A stretch of DNA of 64,000 nt from Candidatus Poribacteria bacterium (GCA_003635265.1 PYIZ01000031.1:1-64000); one strand, 5' to 3'; counted from the stretch's first letter, positions 8,106 to 16,796 are shown. Made by a program: numbers and translations. The notes: generated from the sequence alone by a model not told the origin.

Positions 8106-9016
8106 AGAATTCCCAACAGTTTCAGGATCAACCCCTTCATACTGTGAAGTCGGTTCTCCGATTGATCAAACATGATAGATCTCGGGTCCTCAACGATCTC
8201 GCCGGAAATCTCATAACCACGGTGGGCGGGCAGACAGTGCATAACGAGAACGTCCTGCCCTGCGAGTAACTCTGCGTTCAATTGATACGGGGAAAGCATC
8301 TCAATGCGGCGTTCCTTCTCCTCCTCAAACGCAGGATCCGTGAAAAATTCCATATCGACCCATGTGTCTGTATACACAACATCGCTGTTTGCAATTGCTT
8401 GGTGGAGTTGATCCGATGTTTTATAAGTGCCGGCTTTACGGGCTGCTTCGTAGAGTTCCTCATCGACCGCTGCGGGATTCATCTCCGGCGCAACAACAGT
8501 TACTTCCATACCCGTCTTCAGCCCGGCGGTAATCAACGAATTGCATACGTTATTGTGTACCCCAACGTATGTAAGTCTGACCCCTTCAACACGCCCCAAT
8601 TTTTCCTGTATGGTCATCAAATCACCGAGTGCTTGGGTTGGATGGTAACGGTCACAGCACCCGTTGATGACTGGAACTGTCGCACTCTCGCCTGCTTTCA
8701 CTACATCGGCATGTTTAAGGAAACGTGCGAGAATTACATCTGAGTAAGCCGATAGCACGCGGATTTCATCGCGTAAATCTGCGAGAGCGAAGTTAGTGGC
8801 GCGCCAATCCAGAAAAACTGCATGACCACCCAACTGGGTCATACCGACTTCCCCAGCACAACGGGTTCGAGTTGAGGTCTTCTGGAACAGCATCGAAAGA
8901 GTGCGCCGACTCGTAGCATCCGCATATCGTTCTGGGTTGTTTTTGATTGCGATGCTACCCTCAACAACCTCAATCACATCTTCCGTTGACCAATTTTTTA
9001 GTGAAACAAGATTCAT
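8102..9016 (-). CDS. Ornithine-carbamoyltransferase-like protein with an altered substrate loop
   Basis: A 304-residue member of the aspartate/ornithine carbamoyltransferase family. The carbamoyl-phosphate signature is present as FQKTSTRTRCAGEVGM, with HPTQALGDL and VMHCLPAHRGYEI. In true ornithine carbamoyltransferase the ornithine loop reads D-x-x-x-S-M-G; here it is TDTWVDMEFF, with the Asp kept but S-M-G changed to D-M-E. The amino acid accepted is therefore uncertain (ornithine or another diamine/amino acid), and I withhold argF. The ATG at 9016 is chosen over one at 9046 because a GGGAG site precedes it and a consensus promoter at 9048-9076 would start transcription at about 9041. First gene of the operon with thrC, livG and livF. 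Confidence 0.8.
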   Translation of the reverse strand: MNLVSLKNWSTEDVIEVVEGSIAIKNNPERYADATSRRTLSMLFQKTSTRTRCAGEVGMTQLGGHAVFLDWRATNFALADLRDEIRVLSAYSDVILARFLKHADVVKAGESATVPVINGCCDRYHPTQALGDLMTIQEKLGRVEGVRLTYVGVHNNVCNSLITAGLKTGMEVTVVAPEMNPAAVDEELYEAARKAGTYKTSDQLHQAIANSDVVYTDTWVDMEFFTDPAFEEEKERRIEMLSPYQLNAELLAGQDVLVMHCLPAHRGYEISGEIVEDPRSIMFDQSENRLHSMKGLILKLLGIL

Positions 9017-9047
9017 GGTAGGTCTCCCAAAAAGTTTGAAAGCCATG

Positions 9048-9076
9048 ATTATACTGCATCGCCGCGCTCATGTCAA
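9048..9076 (-). promoter_or_regulatory. Consensus sigma-70 promoter of the carbamoyltransferase-thrC-livGF operon
   Basis: On the minus strand a perfect TTGACA (9076-9071) and a perfect TATAAT (9053-9048) are separated by exactly 17 bases. The expected transcript start is near 9041, giving a leader of about 25 bases to the ATG at 9016. This rules out the longer reading frame starting at 9046. Confidence 0.85.
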
Positions 9077-9208
9077 GCCAGAATCACACCAAAAAGGGTT
9101 TGACCCCGATACACTCTTCTGCGAAAATAGAGAGGTGGCTGATTGCTGTCTATTTGCCCATCGCTTGATGTACCCAATACATAGCCGTACACCCTGAGGT
9201 GCCAGTGA

Positions 9209-9499
9209 ATGGATAAAATCAAACTCCAACTCTACACCAAATCCGATTGCCCTCTTTGTGATGAAGCGAAGGAATCCCTTGAATCGCTCGCAGCGCAATT
9301 CCAAATCCAGATTGAAGAGATTGACATCACAGCAAATTTGGGTTTATTTACAAAATATAAAGAACTAATTCCTGTGCTTGAGTTGGAAGGAAAACGGTTG
9401 TTTGTGCATCGGATTCATGTGAATAGCCTCAAGCGAAAATTAATGTGGCAGCGGTGGCGGCGGTGGTTTAAAGATACGGTCTGGGAAGACCAAAAATAA
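9209..9499 (+). CDS. Glutaredoxin-like DUF836-family protein
   Basis: A 96-residue thioredoxin-fold protein. The N-terminus KIKLQLYTKSDCPLCDEAKE has the CPLC redox motif in the position of the glutaredoxin active site, followed by the second strand IEEIDIT and the cis-Pro region IPVLELEGKRLF. This matches the short glutaredoxin-like DUF836 family. The C-terminus is very basic and Trp-rich (WQRWRRWFKDTVW), longer than usual. A GAGGTG site precedes the ATG. It lies upstream of a peroxiredoxin in the same direction but has its own spacing, so a shared redox role is only suggestive. Confidence 0.8.
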   Translation: MDKIKLQLYTKSDCPLCDEAKESLESLAAQFQIQIEEIDITANLGLFTKYKELIPVLELEGKRLFVHRIHVNSLKRKLMWQRWRRWFKDTVWEDQK

Positions 9500-9568
9500 C
9501 CCCTAAGCCATCTATCTGTCCCCGCCCCGCCTTGCGGAGGCTCAAGTATTGATTGCCTGACTCTACAC

Positions 9569-9597
9569 TTGACACTGCAATCAATTTGTGATAGACT
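9569..9597 (+). promoter_or_regulatory. Sigma-70 promoter of the peroxiredoxin gene
   Basis: TTGACA at 9569-9574, a 17-base spacer, then TAGACT at 9592-9597 (4 of 6). The leader to the ATG at 9666 would be about 62 bases and holds a strong AGGAGGAGG ribosome site at 9648-9656. Confidence 0.65.
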
Positions 9598-9665
9598 TTG
9601 CGATGCAAATATAACTGTATCAACTATCGAATCGCAACAAAATTTTTAGGAGGAGGTTTACGTAT

Positions 9666-10133
9666 ATGGCAGATGTAGGAAGCGCTGCACCTGATTTTAC
9701 ACTTACAGGCACTCTCGGTTCTGAGGATACAGAGGTCTCTTTGGATAACTTCAAAGGGAAGAATCTAGTGGTGATCTTTTATCCGCTCGACTTCTCGCCG
9801 GTTTGCTCCGAACAGATTCCTGATTTTAATGAAAAGGTTGATGAAATTCGCGCGAAAAATGCCGACATCATCGCAATCAACCGTGATTCAGCGTTTGCAC
9901 ATAAAGCGTGGAGCGAATATCTTGGTGGCGTTAAGTTCCCGCTCCTAGCTGACATGAATCTTGAGGTGTCGAAGCAGTTTGGAATGGCGCTTGAAGAGGT
10001 CGGTATCACGAACCGCGGCGTTATCATCATTGATGCCGAAGGCAATATCGCTTTCAAGCATGTCGAAGATGCACCACCGGACAACACCCTGGCGGTGAAT
10101 CAGGTGTTGAGTGAACTCGATAAATTGAATTAA
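9666..10133 (+). CDS. Single-cysteine peroxiredoxin (AhpC/TSA family)
   Basis: A 155-residue thiol peroxidase that reduces hydrogen peroxide or organic peroxides. The peroxidatic Cys47 sits in FYPLDFSPVCSEQIPDF (P-x-x-x-S/T-x-x-C motif), and the conserved Arg is in AINRDSAFAHKAW. C47 is the only cysteine, so there is no internal resolving Cys; it must use an external thiol, and the glutaredoxin-like protein encoded 170 bases upstream is a possible partner (inference). AhpE-like and BCP-like members look similar. It has its own promoter and is closed by a clear rho-independent terminator. Confidence 0.92.
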   Translation: MADVGSAAPDFTLTGTLGSEDTEVSLDNFKGKNLVVIFYPLDFSPVCSEQIPDFNEKVDEIRAKNADIIAINRDSAFAHKAWSEYLGGVKFPLLADMNLEVSKQFGMALEEVGITNRGVIIIDAEGNIAFKHVEDAPPDNTLAVNQVLSELDKLN

Positions 10134-10173
10134 GTCGATATTAAACTTCGACAAAAACACTAAAATCATCAAC

Positions 10174-10208
10174 GGGCTTCAGAGATTTAATCTTTGAAGC
10201 CCTTTTTT
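10174..10208 (+). terminator. Rho-independent terminator after the peroxiredoxin gene
   Basis: A 13-pair stem (GGGCTTC arm against GAAGCCC, extended by AGAGAT/ATCTTT with one G-T pair) around a three-base loop, followed by six T residues at 10203-10208. Confidence 0.9.
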
Positions 10209-10317
10209 AGTCAGGCACTGCCTCGACCCCTAGGGCAGGGATAAAGAAACAGAGCACCGTTTCGGCAGCCTTGCCATGTTCAGTTGTCGGTTACTTGGAT
10301 TGAGCACCATACGCTTC

Positions 10318-11466
10318 TCACGTTTCTATCCTGTGCATCACAACCAAATTATCCCGGTGAATCACTTCGTTATAAGAGTAATAGCCGAGTAACTTTTCGA
10401 TTTCGCTGGTCTGTTTGCCCATAATTCGTTTCAAGTCGTGGGTATTGTAGTTGACAAGCCCTCTGGCAAGTTCAATACCGTCTTCGTCTCGACAGGAGAC
10501 GGTGTCTCCATGATTAAAGTTTCCTTCGACTCGTTGAATTCCGGACGGTAAGAGGCTCCTACCTTGATGAACCAATGCGCGACGCGCGCCACCGTCCACA
10601 AATAGGCGACCTTTCGGCGGGCGTGAATAGGCAATCCATCGTTTCCGTCCCGACATCCGCTCCTGTGGAAGGAATAGCGTCCCAATCTTTTCACCTGCTA
10701 AAATTCGGCTGACGACTTGGGACTCAGCACCATTCGCAAGAACCATCATCTCACCTGATCCGGTTACAATTTCAGCAGCGTGTAGTTTTGTAGCCATACC
10801 CCCAGTGCCGCTCTGGCTGCCCGCATGTCCTGCTGAACGTTTCAATTCATCGGTAACGTCATATACAAAGCTAATCAATTTCGCGTTCGGGTTTTTGCGG
10901 GGGTCGGCGGTATAGAACCCGTCTTGATCCGACAAGATAATCAGTAGGTCCGCCTCCGCGAGGTTAGTTACATACGCTGCCAGCGTATCGTTGTCGCCGA
11001 CCTTGATCTCCTCTACCGCGACAGTATCATTTTCATTAATAATTGGCAGGACGCCAAGCCGCAGAAGTGCGCGTAACGTATTGCTCATATGTGTATAGCG
11101 TTCACGGAAGTTAAAGTCGTCCTGCGTCAGCAGCATCGTCCCCGTTATCTGGCTGTATTGTGAAAACCGCTGTTCATAGGCGTGCATCAATCGGGTCTGT
11201 CCAACTGATGCCGCGGCCTGCAATCCGGGGAGTGTTTGTGGACGTTGTGCGAGCCCCAATCTTCCTGTGCCCGCAGCGATCGCGCCAGAGGTGACCAGAA
11301 TGACCTCCTTACCCCTCTGTTTCACCGATGCGAGATCTTGCACCAATGCGTCCAAGCGATCAGGATTAAGATCGAAGTTCCTTGAAACGGTTGTGCTGCC
11401 CACCTTTACGACCACACGTCGAGCACGCGCTAGCAGTTGACGGGGTTCAATTTGTGTTGATTTCAT
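10318..11466 (-). CDS. proB: Glutamate 5-kinase
   Basis: A 382-residue kinase for the first step of proline synthesis. The amino-acid-kinase domain starts with VVVKVGSTTVSRN and has ILVTSGAIAAGTGRLGL, the ENDTVAVEEIKVGDND substrate loop and GTGGMATKLHAAEI. The last about 80 residues, after GRLFVDGGARRAL, are a PUA domain, as in E. coli ProB. The ATG at 11466 is chosen because it gives the family N-terminus; the frame is open further upstream inside obg. The start lies 20 bases inside the 3' end of obg, so the genes are coupled. ProA (glutamyl-phosphate reductase), often next to proB, is absent here. Confidence 0.95.
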   Translation of the reverse strand: MKSTQIEPRQLLARARRVVVKVGSTTVSRNFDLNPDRLDALVQDLASVKQRGKEVILVTSGAIAAGTGRLGLAQRPQTLPGLQAAASVGQTRLMHAYEQRFSQYSQITGTMLLTQDDFNFRERYTHMSNTLRALLRLGVLPIINENDTVAVEEIKVGDNDTLAAYVTNLAEADLLIILSDQDGFYTADPRKNPNAKLISFVYDVTDELKRSAGHAGSQSGTGGMATKLHAAEIVTGSGEMMVLANGAESQVVSRILAGEKIGTLFLPQERMSGRKRWIAYSRPPKGRLFVDGGARRALVHQGRSLLPSGIQRVEGNFNHGDTVSCRDEDGIELARGLVNYNTHDLKRIMGKQTSEIEKLLGYYSYNEVIHRDNLVVMHRIET

Positions 11467-12745
11467 CGGGGCTATATGTAAACTCGAAGGCATCAACTTG
11501 GACGGTGTCGCCTTCTGTAACACCAGCTTTGATGAGCGCATTCAGGACGCCCATTTTTTTAAGTTTTCGATGGAGGAGTACCAGTGCCTGATCATTCTCC
11601 ATATCGGTCATGAGAACGGCGCGACGCGGTTCTTCACCACGCACGATAAAGCGATTTGCTCGCGTGACCAGTTCAAATCTTTCGTCAGGTTTGGGGATGT
11701 GAAAAGTTGGTTGCGGTTCCACAGTTTCTTGGCGTTCACGAATCCGATCATTTATTCGTTGCAAGAGCTGATACGTCGCTCTGATGAGCCGGTCTACCCC
11801 CTGACCGGTGACCGCAGAGATTGGAAAGACACGCCGTTTACCGAAATAATCTTTGACTCGCTTCAAATTGGTCTGTGCATCAGGAAGGTCAATTTTATTG
11901 AAGACAATTAACTGCGGTAGGCGGATCAGGCGAGGGTTATACCGTTCAAGTTCTGTGTTGATCTGTTCGTAATCCGTGATCGGATCGCGTCCATCAACGG
12001 AGGCTGTATCAATGACGTGAAGAAGCATCTTCGTGCGTTCAATATGCCGCAGAAAGTCATGTCCTAGCCCCGCCCCTTCGTGCGCCCCATCAATGAGACC
12101 GGGAATATCTGCAAGCACAAAGTTATGTTCTGGATCAACTCGGACAACCCCCAAGTTGGGGGTTAGCGTTGTAAACGGATAGTCCGCTATCTTCGGTTTT
12201 GCGGCAGAGGTTCGTGCGAGCAGCGTCGATTTGCCTCCGTTCGGATAGCCGACCAAGCCAACGTCCGCAATCAACTTGACTTCTAACGTGACGGTACGCT
12301 CTTCCCCCGGCTCCCCCTTCTCAGCGACGCGCGGGGTTTGGAATGTGCTACTCTTGAACCGTGCATTTCCCTTCCCACCAACCCCCCCACGAGCGATGAC
12401 TACACGCTGTCCTGTCGTTTTCAGATCGACAATAATCTCTTCTGTCTCCGGCACCCGTACAATCGTACCCGCTGGGACCTTGACAACGCGATCGTCGGCA
12501 TCCGCGCCGTGCATCAGTTTGCCCATACCGTGTTGGCCGTTCTCCGCAACCTGATGGGGATTGTATCGAAAGTCAATGAGGGTGCTTATTCCTTCAGCAA
12601 CCTCCAGAATGACGTTTCCACCTTGTCCGCCGTCGCCGCCATTAGGGCCGCCTCGCGGCACAAACTTTTCTCGACGAAAACTAATGCAGCCGTTTCCACC
12701 ACTACCGCCCTTCGCATAGATTTTTGCGGTATCTGTGTTTATCAT
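11447..12745 (-). CDS. obgE: Obg/CgtA ribosome-associated GTPase
   Basis: A 432-residue essential GTPase in late 50S assembly and stress signalling. The glycine-rich Obg fold occupies residues 1-158 (KIYAKGGSGGNGCISFRREK). The G domain has G1 GYPNGGKSTLL, G3 DIPGLIDGAHEG and G4 FNKIDLPDA. The C-terminal OCT domain spans about 345-425. The start ATG at 12745 matches the family. It precedes and overlaps proB. The usual upstream neighbours rplU and rpmA (L21, L27) are not here; homoserine kinase lies upstream instead. Confidence 0.96.
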   Translation of the reverse strand: MINTDTAKIYAKGGSGGNGCISFRREKFVPRGGPNGGDGGQGGNVILEVAEGISTLIDFRYNPHQVAENGQHGMGKLMHGADADDRVVKVPAGTIVRVPETEEIIVDLKTTGQRVVIARGGVGGKGNARFKSSTFQTPRVAEKGEPGEERTVTLEVKLIADVGLVGYPNGGKSTLLARTSAAKPKIADYPFTTLTPNLGVVRVDPEHNFVLADIPGLIDGAHEGAGLGHDFLRHIERTKMLLHVIDTASVDGRDPITDYEQINTELERYNPRLIRLPQLIVFNKIDLPDAQTNLKRVKDYFGKRRVFPISAVTGQGVDRLIRATYQLLQRINDRIRERQETVEPQPTFHIPKPDERFELVTRANRFIVRGEEPRRAVLMTDMENDQALVLLHRKLKKMGVLNALIKAGVTEGDTVQVDAFEFTYSPDEINTN

Positions 12746-12863
12746 TGTCTCGCTTCCTTACTGTCTACAACGCATACTGAATTGTGAACGAAACAGAAAA
12801 ATAGTGGGTGGGAGGGGAAGAGTGGTCGATTCGTTAAGGATATAAAAAGCAGATTTTCGGTGG

Positions 12864-13778
12864 TTAACTTCGACTCATCTGCACCGTGGCACCGGCAGAA
12901 TCGATGGGTAACACCTTGATGTCGCAAGAAATCTGATTGCGTCTAAAGGCTTGGCTCATTTGAGAGCCGACTTCATCTGTTGATGTTGTACAGTAGGCTG
13001 CGATGCTGGGACCCGCCCCGCTCAGAGCCACACTTAATGCGCCTGCACGCATCGCAGATTCAGCTACATCATCAAACCCAGGAATGAGGGAGGTGCGGTA
13101 CGGTTGATGAAGTCGATCTGCCATGGCAAGCGATAACATCTCTAATTTTCCTGTTGCAATGGCTGCGACCAGCATCGAAGAGCGACTTACATTGTGGATG
13201 GCGTCAGAAAAATCGACCATTTTGGGTAGAACACCGCGGGCTGCTTTAGTCGACAACGAAAAATTGGGGATTGCCACAACAACCCGCAGATCTGAATCAC
13301 AGTCCAATTGGATTGAATGTACGTGGCTGCCCTGCATCATAGATATAACCAAACCACCTAGCAGTGATGCAGCAACATTATCCGGATGTCCTTCAAACTC
13401 CGTGGCAAAATCAAGCAATTCCGCGCGGGAAAAGGGATTATCGCATAAGGCATTTGCTGTCAACAATCCACCGAGTATTGCTGTGCCGCTGCCACCCAAT
13501 CCGCGAATTGCCGGAATCCCATTTCTTAAAACCAATCGCAGCCCTTTTGGGGCATACCCACACTTGTCGAAAACCATATGTGCGGCTCGGTACGCCATAT
13601 TCCGCTCGTCTTTAGATAGCTTATCGACATCGACGCCGGTGACCTCGATCTCCCGTCCTTTGTCAATTTCTTCAAGCGAAATGGTGCTATAGAGTTGTAG
13701 GGCGAGTCCAAGGACATCAAAACCCGGACCTAAATTTGTGGTACTCGCTGGAACACGAGCGGTCGCTTTATGGGGCAT
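12864..13778 (-). CDS. thrB: Homoserine kinase
   Basis: A 304-residue GHMP-superfamily kinase that makes O-phosphohomoserine for threonine synthesis. The N-terminal ARVPASTTNLGPGFDVLGLA is the ThrB signature, EGHPDNVAASLLGG is motif 2b, and ALSGAGPSIAAY is motif 3. The ATP loop reads AIRGLGGSGTAILGG, where most family members have GLGSS; one serine is glycine here, a mild oddity. ATG 13778 follows a CAGG site. It lies between an aminotransferase and obg on one strand. Its partner thrC is 5 kb downstream in another operon. Confidence 0.92.
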   Translation of the reverse strand: MPHKATARVPASTTNLGPGFDVLGLALQLYSTISLEEIDKGREIEVTGVDVDKLSKDERNMAYRAAHMVFDKCGYAPKGLRLVLRNGIPAIRGLGGSGTAILGGLLTANALCDNPFSRAELLDFATEFEGHPDNVAASLLGGLVISMMQGSHVHSIQLDCDSDLRVVVAIPNFSLSTKAARGVLPKMVDFSDAIHNVSRSSMLVAAIATGKLEMLSLAMADRLHQPYRTSLIPGFDDVAESAMRAGALSVALSGAGPSIAAYCTTSTDEVGSQMSQAFRRNQISCDIKVLPIDSAGATVQMSRS

Positions 13779-13806
13779 CAAGTTTACCTGCTGAACTTAA
13801 GAACAA

Positions 13807-14973
13807 CTACCGGATCCGTGAAATTGCCGAATCCATCCGGGCTAAGGCTTCCTGAATATTCTCCAGCGAATTTGCATACGACAATCTCAAGTAACCATCG
13901 CCAAATTTCCCAAAGGCGGTGCCGGGTAAGACCGCAACGCCTGCGTCTTCAAGCAGGTAGTCCGACAGGTCTTGGCAGGAAAGGGGCAGTTGTGAGACAT
14001 TCGGGAATACGTAGAATGCGCCAAGGGGTTTGATGCAACTCACACCTTCAATCGCATTAAGACCGTCAACAATGGCGTCACGCCGCTGTCTGAACTCAGT
14101 AACCATTTCATGGACAAAATCTTGTGGGCCCGTCAGTGCCTCAATACCTGCAAACTGTGTGAAGGTAGCGGTACAGGAATTGGAATTAATCGTCAGTTGC
14201 GTGATCTTATCGGCTAGTTCCGTAGGTGCGATTCCATAACCCAAACGCCAGCCGGTCATAGCATAGGTCTTCGAATGTCCCTCAAGCAGAATCGTTCGTT
14301 CCTTCATGCCCGGTAGGCTGATAAGGCTATCGTGGACACCTTCATATAGAATTCGCGAATAGACCTCGTCCGTCAGCACATAGAAATTGTGCTTAATCGC
14401 TAGCTCCGCGATTGCCTCCAGATCGCTTTTTGCTAACGTGCCGCCTGTCGGGTTTTGTGGTGAGTTGATGATCAACAACTTCGTCCGATCCGAGATAGAC
14501 GCTTCAAGATCCTCAATCCGGAAGCGAAAGTCAACCTCCTCGCGCAACGGAAGCGGGACTGCTTTCCCATCAATGAAGTCAATCACAGATTCATAAATGG
14601 GAAATCCGGGGTTAGGATAGATTACCTCATCGCCTTCATTGACAAGTGCCAAGATGGTGAAGAAGATGATAGGTTTGGCACCCGGCGTGACGGTGACTTC
14701 ATCCGGATGAATCGCTACACCCCGCGTTTCCGAAATGTGTTCAGCGATAACTTCACGAAACTCCAGTAAACCTGCGGATGGTCCGTATCCGGTGTGGCCA
14801 TCCTTCATTGCCTTGAAAGCTGCCTCGCTAATATTCGCAGGGGTTATGAAGTCGGGTTGCCCGATTTCGAGATGGACAATGTCTTTACCCTGTGCTTCTA
14901 ACCCCTTGGCTTTGGCAAGTACCTCGAAGGCAGATTCCGTTCCCAAACGGTCCATTCGATCTGCAAAATTCAT
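13807..14973 (-). CDS. Class I/II PLP-dependent aminotransferase (aspartate aminotransferase-like)
   Basis: A 388-residue aminotransferase of fold type I. The PLP lysine is K235 in LEGHSKTYAMTGWRLGYG. N174 in SPQNPTGG, D202 in TDEVYSRILY and the C-terminal YLRLSYA arginine, which binds the substrate carboxylate, are present. The length and motifs match the Ib subgroup (AspC of Bacillus/Thermus type), which acts on aspartate, but other substrates such as alanine or aromatic amino acids cannot be excluded. It is 28 bases upstream of thrB on the same strand. Aspartate supply for threonine synthesis is a plausible link. Confidence 0.88.
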   Translation of the reverse strand: MNFADRMDRLGTESAFEVLAKAKGLEAQGKDIVHLEIGQPDFITPANISEAAFKAMKDGHTGYGPSAGLLEFREVIAEHISETRGVAIHPDEVTVTPGAKPIIFFTILALVNEGDEVIYPNPGFPIYESVIDFIDGKAVPLPLREEVDFRFRIEDLEASISDRTKLLIINSPQNPTGGTLAKSDLEAIAELAIKHNFYVLTDEVYSRILYEGVHDSLISLPGMKERTILLEGHSKTYAMTGWRLGYGIAPTELADKITQLTINSNSCTATFTQFAGIEALTGPQDFVHEMVTEFRQRRDAIVDGLNAIEGVSCIKPLGAFYVFPNVSQLPLSCQDLSDYLLEDAGVAVLPGTAFGKFGDGYLRLSYANSLENIQEALARMDSAISRIR

Positions 14974-15036
14974 CTATCACCTCAATTTGTGAAAATAAAT
15001 TCTCCTAACGTAGAATTGCGTTCAACTAAATCGGTT

Positions 15037-16077
15037 CTACTTTGAAGATGACACAACGAAACCATTATTTCCGGTAACCCAAACGTTGTTAGCATCCAGC
15101 ACAAAAATACCGTTTGCAGGGACCTTACTGATGATGGGATCATCAATAGTTTGTGTCACCCAAGTTGCTCCACCGTCGGTTGTATGAATGATAATACTGA
15201 CACCCAACCCTCCGCCAGCCGCCCAGCCGACAGCACCATCGGCAAAGCTGACACTCAATAGCTTTTCCTCCGTTCCGCTTGTTTGAAGCTCCCAACTATC
15301 GCCACCATTTGTGGTGCGTAAGACGATACCGTTTTCTCCAACCGCCCAACCGTTATTGGCATCCACGAAGCAGATATCCTCTAAGATATCCGGGATATTT
15401 GTGGGTTGATCCACCCATGTTTTTCCGCCATCGGTAGTTTTCTGAACTAAGCCATCTTGCCCCCCGGTTTCAGGACTAATTCTAACCCCTGTCACCCAAC
15501 CGGTAGATTCATCAATAAACTGGACTGCATTAAGCACAACCGTTTCTTCATCGCCCACAGCCGCGGCAACCTCACCACCACGAAGCACACTCCACTGTTT
15601 CCCACCGTTGGTAGTTTGAACAATTGTGTCATTCATCCCAACTGCATAGCCGACTTTGGGGCTAACGAAGTGAACACCTTTAAGCCAGTTCCCAACTTTG
15701 CTCGTCTGGATATCCCAGCGTTTTCCACCATTTGTTGTCGCAACAATCATACCCTCTTGACCCACTGCCCATCCATTTTTTTTATCAAAAAAGTAGATAT
15801 CGTTGAGCATCTGATTAATGGGCTCTTCCGCTTTCTGCCACGTTTTACCGCCATCTCTGGTATGTCCAATATATCCCGGACTGTCCATATCCAATGCTGA
15901 AATACCGACGACCCAACCTTCGTCACGGCTGATAAAAGCAACCCCATTATAGTCCCGAACATCCTCCATGTCCATCTGTTGTAAAACATTCCATTGTCCA
16001 TCAGCTTGGGGTACAGTTGTTACCAACACAGCCGCTAATAGAATCGCTCCCAATAAAACCACTCTTTTTTTCAACAT
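15037..16077 (-). CDS. Exported Ycf48-like beta-propeller protein
   Basis: A 346-residue protein with a clear signal peptide (MLKKRVVLLGAILLAAVLVT, cleavage near ADG-QW). The mature part has about seven repeats of the BNR/Asp-box type, each close to GWAVG..G.I..TTNGG..W (for example NGWAVGQEGMIVATTNGGKR, then VGYAVG and GWVTG forms). This is the photosystem II stability factor Ycf48-like fold, which in non-photosynthetic bacteria is a common surface or periplasmic propeller of unknown role. It is a single gene with its own promoter carrying a palindrome (see 16197-16225). Confidence 0.87.
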   Translation of the reverse strand: MLKKRVVLLGAILLAAVLVTTVPQADGQWNVLQQMDMEDVRDYNGVAFISRDEGWVVGISALDMDSPGYIGHTRDGGKTWQKAEEPINQMLNDIYFFDKKNGWAVGQEGMIVATTNGGKRWDIQTSKVGNWLKGVHFVSPKVGYAVGMNDTIVQTTNGGKQWSVLRGGEVAAAVGDEETVVLNAVQFIDESTGWVTGVRISPETGGQDGLVQKTTDGGKTWVDQPTNIPDILEDICFVDANNGWAVGENGIVLRTTNGGDSWELQTSGTEEKLLSVSFADGAVGWAAGGGLGVSIIIHTTDGGATWVTQTIDDPIISKVPANGIFVLDANNVWVTGNNGFVVSSSK

Positions 16078-16196
16078 ACTTCAATAGCTCCTTTCACAGT
16101 TTTTATATTGACCTATCTTTAAGACTTAAATCCTCTCAGCCTCACTTTTTTATAGGCTTTATTGCGGGTACAATCTGTTATTTTAGAATAGGCTAA

Positions 16197-16225
16197 AGTA
16201 TAGCACCCATCATAGGTGCTGTCAA
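16197..16225 (-). promoter_or_regulatory. Sigma-70 promoter of the Ycf48-like gene with an operator-like palindrome
   Basis: Minus-strand TTGACA (16225-16220), a 17-base spacer and TATACT (16202-16197, 5 of 6). The spacer is occupied by a 19-base dyad at 16202-16220: arms AGCACC and GGTGCT, inner AT/AT, one mismatched pair. This is the size and position of a repressor operator between the -35 and -10 boxes. The leader to the ATG is about 113 bases. Confidence 0.65.
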
Positions 16226-16304
16226 GCACAAACACATTGATTGCTCTACGACATGCTTTTGACGAGGCCCTCAATCTCTGTGCCATTTTTAGGGTCATTT
16301 AATT

Positions 16305-16360
16305 CTCCTGTAGGAGGGATCTCCGAATCTCCCGATTATCGGGATTCTCGATGAAATCGG
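16305..16360. repeat. Cluster of short palindromes (possible REP/MITE-like element)
   Basis: Within the 449-base gene-free stretch 16078-16526 there are two near-palindromes: CTCCTGTAGGAG (16305-16316) and CCCGATTATCGGG (16331-16343), the second flanked by GAATC and GATTC and followed by a further ATCGG-type arm. Together they could fold into a small hairpin. I see only one copy in the window, so calling it a dispersed repeat is a guess. The rest of the gene-free stretch holds only the two promoters listed. Confidence 0.35.
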
Positions 16361-16463
16361 AACCGACGCCTCACACTAGGATTGACTTCCCGACTACGAT
16401 TTTTCAAAGAAAATAGTTAAAAAGCGGAAAACAAAATAGCCCTAGTGCCATTTTTTATAGACC

Positions 16464-16493
16464 TTGACACAACGGCGGACAATGACATATAAT
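16464..16493 (+). promoter_or_regulatory. Consensus sigma-70 promoter of the BrnT/BrnA-like module
   Basis: Perfect TTGACA at 16464-16469 and perfect TATAAT at 16488-16493 with an 18-base spacer. Transcription would begin near 16500, downstream of the in-frame TTG and ATG codons at 16464 and 16482, so the toxin must start at the later GTG (16527). Confidence 0.85.
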
Positions 16494-16526
16494 TTTTCAA
16501 GCGAAAACACGTGTGGGGAAAAATCA

Positions 16527-16796
16527 GTGATACACATCGAAAGATTTCAATGGGACGAACGGAATGAAGAACATCTTTGGCGACGGCACAGTGTAACCCC
16601 TGAAGAAGCAGAAGAGGTTTTCTATACTGACCCTTATTTTAGACGCGGCAGAGATGGCACCCGATATGTATACGGACAGACGGAAGCCGGACGTTATCTA
16701 TTTGTGGTCTATCTCGATTTGGGTGGTGGTATGGTCCGCGTAATTAGTGCACGGGATATGAGCTCGCACGAACGACGGCTTTATTTACGGAGGTGA
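16527..16796 (+). CDS. BrnT-like type II toxin (RelE-like ribonuclease fold)
   Basis: An 89-residue protein matching the BrnT family. The opening IERFQWDERNEEHLWRRHSV is the signature 'F.WD..K...N..KH.V', followed by EEAEEVFYTDP and the C-terminal RVISARDMSSHERRLY, which carries the conserved Arg residues. BrnT of Brucella is an mRNA-cleaving toxin neutralised by BrnA. The GTG at 16527 is preceded by TGGGGAA, and the promoter position excludes earlier starts. The stop overlaps the antitoxin's ribosome site. The order toxin then antitoxin is the usual one for brnTA. Confidence 0.82.
   Translation: MIHIERFQWDERNEEHLWRRHSVTPEEAEEVFYTDPYFRRGRDGTRYVYGQTEAGRYLFVVYLDLGGGMVRVISARDMSSHERRLYLRR

Noticed and set aside
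13123-13692. A 189-codon plus-strand frame opposite thrB.
   Set aside because: Ser/Ala-rich shadow of the homoserine kinase; no supporting signals.
16078-16526. A possible tRNA or attachment site near the accessory island.
   Set aside because: No tRNA T-loop or acceptor pattern was seen, and no direct repeat bracketing the island was found by eye.
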